NCBI GenBank assembly: GCA_017626405.1
Contig: JAGAIS010000004.1
Span: 1-47,458 of the forward strand
Reading direction: 5' to 3'
Source: Bacilli bacterium
Lineage (GTDB): Bacteria > Bacillota_I > Bacilli_A > RF39 > UBA660
Length of the DNA: 47,458 bases
The notes under the pieces were generated by a model. The model did no database searches, was not told where the DNA came from, and worked only from the letters and a program-made list of their open reading frames with translations. The position numbers and the translations under genes are program-made. The first letter of the stretch is position 1, and each line of letters begins with the position of its first letter. Shown here piece by piece: positions 42,112 to 47,458 of this stretch.

Positions 42112-45100
42112 ATGAAAAAGTTCTTAGGAATAGTAATTTTATTAATTGTAGCTTATGTAGTACCAGTAAATGCATGTTCATTTACTTTTGAGGATTACAA
42201 AAAGACGGGAGAAGTTCACTCTCTAATAGTTGGAGAATATGTGTTTGACCTAAGTAATGGTCATTCACCATCCCTAGAAGACTTTTCTATAGCAGCTAGA
42301 ACGATACCAGAAGGTCAAGATGAATACGTATATGAAATTATATATACACCAGTATTAAATATTTATAAACAAACTGAAGTATTCTCTAATAAGACTAGTA
42401 ATAGAACTAAAGATTGGCCAAGTTTCTTTGATACAACTTATAACTATAGAAGTAATATTAATATAAAGAATCCTGATTATGATATTTTTACTTGTAAGAC
42501 AGATAATATTAAAATTTCTTATTCTTTATTAAATACTAAAGGAGAAGGAGAATATAAGACTGAAGCAAGCAGATTAGTTGATATTCAATCAACAGTTGAA
42601 TTAGGTAAATCTTATTATTGTTTAACTAGTGATAGTGAATGTAAACCTGATCAAAAAATTAATGTTGAAGGAAATAGTTCATCTAATTTTATCGATTATC
42701 CAACTAATGAATTACCTCAACATATATGTGCTGAAGCATTTGATAAATATGGCAATACTTCAGGAGTTGTTTGTGATACTGTAATGGTTAAAGTAGATTC
42801 TGAACCAATTAAGATAAAAGCAACGGAAGAATATAATAATGTAATTGAGGGAGCCCCTCATACAGTAGATGGCTTATTCAATGTTAAATATAGTGTTTCT
42901 AAAGGAAATGTTTATTACTTCTATGTTGATGAAGGAAGACAATATGTTTTAACTAACTTACGAGATTTACCTAGTGGAGAAGTAGATGTTAAAGCAATAG
43001 GTAGAAGTGGATCAGGATTAATTACTGAAGAAGTTAGAACTATTAATGTTAGAAAGAGTGTTGTTAAATACGACTATAAGACTAATGGTGGAACTAGTGC
43101 TAGCAAAGATACTGATACAGTATCTTATGAAGATAGGGCAGACTTAAGTGTAACTGCTAATAAAGATGGTTATACTTTTGTAGGATGGAATACTGATCCT
43201 AAAGCTAATTTTGCATTAGAAACAGTTAATATAACTGAAGATACAACTTTATATGCTATCTTTAAAAAAGTGATTTCAGCTAGATTTGAAATATATAATA
43301 AACAAGGAAATATACCTGCTGTTGCTGAATATGATAAGGCAGAATGTGAAGTATATAATAATGAAACTGAATGTGAAGTAATAGCTCCTAAGATAAGCCC
43401 TCGTGTAAGATATGAGGCATTAGGATGGTCAAGAGAAAAAGATGATACTGCAGAAATTCAAGGTGGAGATAAACTATTAGTATCTAATAATGAAGTTATA
43501 TATTCAGTTACAAGAAATTTAATTCCTAATACAGCTACATTCATTATATTAAAAGACGGAGAACCAAGTAAGGAAGTAAAGACATGCTATTTATATAATG
43601 GAGATACTGAATGTAGTATTTCTATTAATGAAATAAAAAGTGATGATTATGAAGGAAAGGAACTTGCTGGATTTACAAGTTCTGATAATAAAGTAGTTGA
43701 ACCTGATGATTATGTAATAACGGGTGGAAAGACGTTCTATGCATACTATGATGATTCATATGAAATTAATTTCGTAAGTGACAGTACACATATTGAAACT
43801 ATGAGAACGGGAGTAGACTTTATAGTTACAGAAAATGAAATTAAGAAAGTAACATCAAAAGTAATAGCTCCTACACCAATTGAAAAAAATAACTATACTA
43901 TTATTGGTTGGAGAGATGATTTAAAAACCGAAGATGCTACAGTAACTCCGGGAGATCAAATAGATGCTAATAGCAATGTTACTTACTATGCTATTTATTC
44001 AAAAGAAATAACAATAAGTTATACAAGTGAAGGTTCTTCTAAAGTACCAGAAAGTAGAAAATATAAGATATATTATAATGCTGGTTCAGGAACTTCTTCA
44101 CAAGCTCTTGTAACATTAGATTCCGGAGTAGATATGAAGAATGACGGCTTTATATTTAATGGTTGGAATTCCGAAGGAGAACATTATAATCAAGGTATAA
44201 CATATCCATTTGATACATCAAAGACATTTGAAGCAGAATGGACAGAAAATGCTACATTAGTTGTATTTGATTATAAGACTAATGGTGGATCTTCATCAAG
44301 TGTTGAATCATCTACATATGTTCATGGAGTATCAAAACCAATAGATTTATCTAAAATAATCGCATACAGAAGAGGATATGAATTTGTTGGATGGAGTCTT
44401 TATCCTACAGCAACAAGTACAGGACTAACAAGCTATACTCCAACTGAAGGAACTAACAAAGTAACCCTATATGCTATATATAGAAAAAATATAACTGTTA
44501 GATTTGAAAATATTGATCAAAGTGCATTATATATTCCTGACGGAAATGTAATTAAATTTACAATATATAATAATTCTGATGGAGAAAATATAAAAATGCC
44601 TGCAGTAACTTCTAATTATAACTACATAGAATTTATTGGATGGAATACAAATCAACAAGCAACAAAGAAACAATATTCGCCTGGCGACACAGTAAAAATA
44701 AAAGATAATACAACATTCTATACAATTGTAAAAAATACTAATCCATTAACTAGTACATACATTTATTATGATGGAAATATAAGAAAAACTAAAACAAGTA
44801 AATGTTATCTATATAATAATAATACTAGTTGTGCAACAGAATCTGAATTAAGTGGATTTATATATGATGGTGGAGTATTATCTTCATGGAGTTCAAGTCC
44901 AAATTCAGTAATTATTGCTAAAGAACAGACAATAAGTACAAATACAACATTCTATGGTGTATATGATAAGATATTAACAATTACATATTTAAGCGGAATG
45001 TATACAGATACAACTCCTCAATCAAGAGAAACAGATTTAGTAACAGCTAAGTATTTAACTAATACTACGGGTATTACATCATTAGAAGCAACAATTAAGT

Positions 45101-47250
45101 TATCAACTCCTGATGGTGTTGCTGGATTTGTAACAGAAGGATGGAGAAAAGATAGTGAAGCTGAAACAGCGGAATATCAATCTCAAGAAACTTTAAATGT
45201 AATAGAAGACGAAACTTTCTATGGTGTATATTCTAAGGTATTATCATTAAGATATGCAACTTTAGGAGGTAACCCAATACCAGAAACTGAAAGTAAAGTA
45301 TTATGGTATAATTCTGATATTAAAAATCCTGATAATAAAGTAAGCTTTACTGTTGCTGGAGCTCCTACTAAAACTGGTGTAAGATTAGAGGCATGGTTAT
45401 TAGAAAATGATGATACTAAGAGTTATCAACCTAATGATACAGTTGAGATTAATGATAATTCAACGATGTATGCTAAATGGACTCCTAATAGTTATACAGT
45501 AACTTTAAATGGAGAAGCAAATGGTGGATCTGATCCAAATAATAATGTTATTACAAAATATTTCGAAGAATCATTTGAATTAGAAAATTATAATGCAATT
45601 CCAAGAGAAGGATATGAGTTCGTTGGATGGGCAACTAGTCCTGATTCAAAAGATATCTTAACAGAATATATAATACCTGCTAATGATTCAACATTATATG
45701 CTGTATATAAGAAGACATTAAATGCTAATTGGATGATGTATGATACTAATGCAGGTACTTCTGATAGTCCAGTTACAACATGTGATATTTATAATAATGA
45801 AACAGAATGTAATGCTCCTGTTGGAACTATTACTGTTAATGATTCATATCAAGCTGTAGGTTGGTCTAAAGAAAGAGGTTCAATAAATGTAGATGCTGGT
45901 ATTGGTCTAGCAGTAACAATTAATCAAAATACTGATTTCTATTCAATTACTAAGAAATCACAAGATTTAATTGGAACATTCTATTACTTTAATAATGGTT
46001 CAGTAACTAATGTAACTTCATCGTGTGGATTATATAATGGGGCAACTTCATGTACTATATCTACACCTTCAACACCATCAAATCATAAGAGTACAGTATT
46101 CCAATCATGGAGTTCAACTACAAATAAGAATACTGCATCAAGCTTAAATATAAGTGCTAATACAAATTATTATGCATATTATAATCAAATAACAGAATTA
46201 ACTTATCATGATGGTACTCACGTTAATGGAGTAACTGGTGATGAAATAGATGAAAATGGAACAAGCAAGGCTGATATATCATCTAAGACAGAAACACTAT
46301 TATCTACAGTTGAATATATAGCACATCAAGGTGGAGAATGGTCTAGTATACCAACTAGAACTATTAAAACTCCTGTAGCTATAAGTGGTTACAGTGCTAT
46401 TGGATGGAGAGATAATAAAGAAAAGAAAGTTCAAAACTATAATGCAAATCAAACAGTATCTATGGCAAGATCTTATGAACTATATGCTGTTTATAATAGA
46501 ACAATAACATTATCTTATGATCCTCAAGGTGGTAAGACAACACCAGCTAAGCAAACAGCAACTCAATACTATAATAGTGGTTCAGGATGTACAAGTCATA
46601 CATTTACATTAGCAAATAGTATTGAAAAAACTGGATATGTATTTAAGGGTTGGAGACTAGATAGTACTAGTGGAACTCAGTATAATGCAGGAGCCTCAAT
46701 TAATATAATTAAGGACACAAAAATGTATGCATATTATGAGCCTCAATTATATGATGTAACTTTCAGTGGAGATAAGGTTTCATTCAGTGTTAATCCATTA
46801 AAAGTTCCTTATACTAAATCAAGTCAAATAACTCTTACTCCAGCTAGTGGTTATTACTTTGAAAGTATAAGTTGTTCAACAGGATATACAGTTAGTGGAT
46901 TTGCATTTGGAACAAACCATTATTCAACTCAAACAATAACCATAACCAACAATACACATGTTGGTGGTGGTACTTGTACAATTACAATGCATGCTAGATC
47001 TTATGCCGCTACACCAGAATATCACCCTAAAACATGCACAGGAACAAAAAATTGTCATACTGAATCAGGTGAAAGTTGTACTTGCGATAATTACTGTTGG
47101 AGTAGCGCCGGAGAATTGGTGTGCTGTGAAACTTCATGTACACCATGGTCTCATACAGTATGTGATGAGTATCAATATGATTGTTCATATTATACTTACT
47201 ATTGTCCTAATGGTGGTACGCTATCAGGTACAACATGTGTATTTAGCTAA
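42112..47250 (+). CDS. Giant secreted InlB-type repeat protein (adhesin-like), 1712 residues
   Basis: Signal peptide MKKFLGIVILLIVAYVVPVN, an N-terminal module (20-130) shared with the previous gene, a region to about 316, then about 15 InlB B-type (Flg_new) repeats of roughly 80 residues, each with a G-W and an LYA(I/V)(F/Y) strand. The repeats are arranged as three super-modules of five (see 43060, 44251, 45487). The last 170 residues include a 12-cysteine tail (CTGTKNC ... CCETSC ... YYCPNGG). There is no LPXTG or membrane anchor, so attachment must be by other means, perhaps the Cys-rich end. Such proteins are adhesins or surface coats in gut bacteria. Confidence 0.9.
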   Translation: MKKFLGIVILLIVAYVVPVNACSFTFEDYKKTGEVHSLIVGEYVFDLSNGHSPSLEDFSIAARTIPEGQDEYVYEIIYTPVLNIYKQTEVFSNKTSNRTKDWPSFFDTTYNYRSNINIKNPDYDIFTCKTDNIKISYSLLNTKGEGEYKTEASRLVDIQSTVELGKSYYCLTSDSECKPDQKINVEGNSSSNFIDYPTNELPQHICAEAFDKYGNTSGVVCDTVMVKVDSEPIKIKATEEYNNVIEGAPHTVDGLFNVKYSVSKGNVYYFYVDEGRQYVLTNLRDLPSGEVDVKAIGRSGSGLITEEVRTINVRKSVVKYDYKTNGGTSASKDTDTVSYEDRADLSVTANKDGYTFVGWNTDPKANFALETVNITEDTTLYAIFKKVISARFEIYNKQGNIPAVAEYDKAECEVYNNETECEVIAPKISPRVRYEALGWSREKDDTAEIQGGDKLLVSNNEVIYSVTRNLIPNTATFIILKDGEPSKEVKTCYLYNGDTECSISINEIKSDDYEGKELAGFTSSDNKVVEPDDYVITGGKTFYAYYDDSYEINFVSDSTHIETMRTGVDFIVTENEIKKVTSKVIAPTPIEKNNYTIIGWRDDLKTEDATVTPGDQIDANSNVTYYAIYSKEITISYTSEGSSKVPESRKYKIYYNAGSGTSSQALVTLDSGVDMKNDGFIFNGWNSEGEHYNQGITYPFDTSKTFEAEWTENATLVVFDYKTNGGSSSSVESSTYVHGVSKPIDLSKIIAYRRGYEFVGWSLYPTATSTGLTSYTPTEGTNKVTLYAIYRKNITVRFENIDQSALYIPDGNVIKFTIYNNSDGENIKMPAVTSNYNYIEFIGWNTNQQATKKQYSPGDTVKIKDNTTFYTIVKNTNPLTSTYIYYDGNIRKTKTSKCYLYNNNTSCATESELSGFIYDGGVLSSWSSSPNSVIIAKEQTISTNTTFYGVYDKILTITYLSGMYTDTTPQSRETDLVTAKYLTNTTGITSLEATIKLSTPDGVAGFVTEGWRKDSEAETAEYQSQETLNVIEDETFYGVYSKVLSLRYATLGGNPIPETESKVLWYNSDIKNPDNKVSFTVAGAPTKTGVRLEAWLLENDDTKSYQPNDTVEINDNSTMYAKWTPNSYTVTLNGEANGGSDPNNNVITKYFEESFELENYNAIPREGYEFVGWATSPDSKDILTEYIIPANDSTLYAVYKKTLNANWMMYDTNAGTSDSPVTTCDIYNNETECNAPVGTITVNDSYQAVGWSKERGSINVDAGIGLAVTINQNTDFYSITKKSQDLIGTFYYFNNGSVTNVTSSCGLYNGATSCTISTPSTPSNHKSTVFQSWSSTTNKNTASSLNISANTNYYAYYNQITELTYHDGTHVNGVTGDEIDENGTSKADISSKTETLLSTVEYIAHQGGEWSSIPTRTIKTPVAISGYSAIGWRDNKEKKVQNYNANQTVSMARSYELYAVYNRTITLSYDPQGGKTTPAKQTATQYYNSGSGCTSHTFTLANSIEKTGYVFKGWRLDSTSGTQYNAGASINIIKDTKMYAYYEPQLYDVTFSGDKVSFSVNPLKVPYTKSSQITLTPASGYYFESISCSTGYTVSGFAFGTNHYSTQTITITNNTHVGGGTCTITMHARSYAATPEYHPKTCTGTKNCHTESGESCTCDNYCWSSAGELVCCETSCTPWSHTVCDEYQYDCSYYTYYCPNGGTLSGTTCVFS
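43060..44250 (+). repeat. Super-module 1 (five InlB-type repeats A-E)
   Basis: Repeat order by landmark: A (YKTNGG, TFVGW), B (CEVYNNETEC, YEALGW), C (CYLYNGDTEC, ELAGF), D (YTIIGWRDD), E (VPESRKYKIYYN, FIFNGW). The same order recurs in the next two modules. Confidence 0.75.
44251..45486 (+). repeat. Super-module 2 (five InlB-type repeats A-E)
   Basis: A (YKTNGG, YEFVGW), B (FTIYNNSDGE, without the Cys pair; YIEFIGW), C (CYLYNNNTSC, VLSSW), D (FVTEGWRKD), E (IPETESKVLWYN, VRLEAW). Codons for YKTNGG are the same as in module 1. Confidence 0.75.
45487..46740 (+). repeat. Super-module 3 (five InlB-type repeats A-E)
   Basis: A (EANGG, YEFVGW), B (CDIYNNETEC, YQAVGW), C (CGLYNGATSC, TVFQSW), D (YSAIGWRDN), E (TPAKQTATQYYN, YVFKGW). 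Its end carries the 20-nt sequence repeated at 47321. Confidence 0.75.
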
Positions 47251-47264
47251 AATATTTTAATCTT

Positions 47265-47292
47265 AAAAAGACATTTTGTAATGTCTTTTTTG
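47265..47292 (+). terminator. Terminator of the surface-protein operon
   Basis: AAAAAGACATT (47265-47275) with AATGTCTTTTT (47280-47290), loop TTGT, then T. Confidence 0.88.
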
Positions 47293-47297
47293 ATCAA

Positions 47298-47458
47298 ATA
47301 ATAAAATTAGTTACTATTCAAATTAATATAATTAAGGACAGCAAAATGTATGCGTATTTTGAAGCAAATAAGTATACAGTATACTTCAATGCTAATGGAG
47401 GAAATACAGCAAATCCAACAAGTAAAACAGTAACATATGATTCAACTTATGGAAGCCT
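47298..47458 (+). pseudogene. Promoterless InlB-repeat fragment continuing past the window
   Basis: An open frame runs from within the terminator to the edge: INIIKDSKMYAYFEANKYTV then YFNANGGNTANPTSKTVTYD. It equals the end of a repeat E followed by the start of a repeat A. Nucleotides 47321-47340 are identical to 46698-46717 of the giant gene, and similarity continues for about 20 nt. There is no ribosome site or start at its head, so it is a remnant or silent cassette, or the start of a gene via the ATG at 47346. Confidence 0.65.

Noticed and set aside
46958..47260. A 100-residue plus-strand frame in the 3' end of the adhesin gene
   Set aside because: It is an overlapping frame in the Cys-rich tail with no ribosome site; the adhesin frame is clearly the coding one.
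1..47458. UGA as tryptophan (Mycoplasma-type code)
   Set aside because: Several genes end at TGA in ATGA overlaps, and both tRNA-Trp genes have anticodon CCA with none reading UGA.
1..47458. CRISPR array or known defence system
   Set aside because: No regularly spaced direct repeats, cas genes, restriction-modification or toxin-antitoxin genes were recognised. The only long repeats are the InlB modules and the two regulatory blocks.

Overview
The window is AT-rich DNA (very low GC by eye) from an uncultured-type low-GC Bacillota, probably a gut Bacilli lineage such as RF39 and its relatives. This rests on AGGAGG/AGGTG ribosome binding sites before nearly every gene, extended -10 promoters of the TGnTATAAT type, a phosphoketolase, DUF2752 and DUF3267 proteins, and long InlB-type repeat adhesins. 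UGA is a real stop here: several genes end in TGA, often as ATGA overlaps, and both tRNA-Trp genes read CCA, so this is code 11 and not a Mycoplasma-type code.

Layout. 1-480: the tail of an unidentified gene, a 69-nt inverted-repeat element and a degenerate 5S rRNA. 532-4295: a DUF2752 membrane protein, then the t6A operon tsaE, tsaB, rimI-like, tsaD and a metallophosphoesterase. 4389-6683: phosphoketolase. 6704-8614 (minus): a cell-wall operon of a small protein, a membrane-anchored lytic transglycosylase and a SleB-type hydrolase. 8736-18035: mostly stand-alone genes: an unknown protein with a possible kinase-like end, an M32 carboxypeptidase, a HAD nucleotidase, a PPC/DUF296 protein, an unknown protein with a beta-clamp-like motif, a transglutaminase-like protein and a lipoprotein polysaccharide deacetylase.

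18166-30328: a very AT-rich stretch between two different tRNA-Trp(CCA) genes. It holds two adjacent paralogous six-gene cassettes, each with a membrane-bound XRE regulator (R), a secreted ~240-aa protein (S), a small secreted protein (P), a LolD/MacB-type ATPase (A) and two FtsX-like permeases (M1, M2). Orders are R-S-P-A-M1-M2 and R-S-A-M1-M2-P. Both regulator promoters carry the same 17-bp operator dyad inside a 35-bp identical block, and both regulator genes end inside a terminator hairpin. This is the best candidate for an undescribed system: an envelope-sensing, self-regulated secreted-protein and ABC-export or immunity module, bacteriocin-like in layout but with no family I recognise. 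A frameshifted gene and the second tRNA-Trp close the stretch.

30532-37499: an aminotransferase-GNAT fusion, two small unknown genes, two divergent HExxH proteins and a single-chain ABC ATPase-permease. 37607-39837: a three-gene operon of unknown function. 39915-47250: a surface-protein operon ending in a 1712-aa adhesin whose repeat region is three copies of a five-repeat super-module. Past its terminator the window ends in another, promoterless piece of the same repeat family, which looks like a recombination partner.
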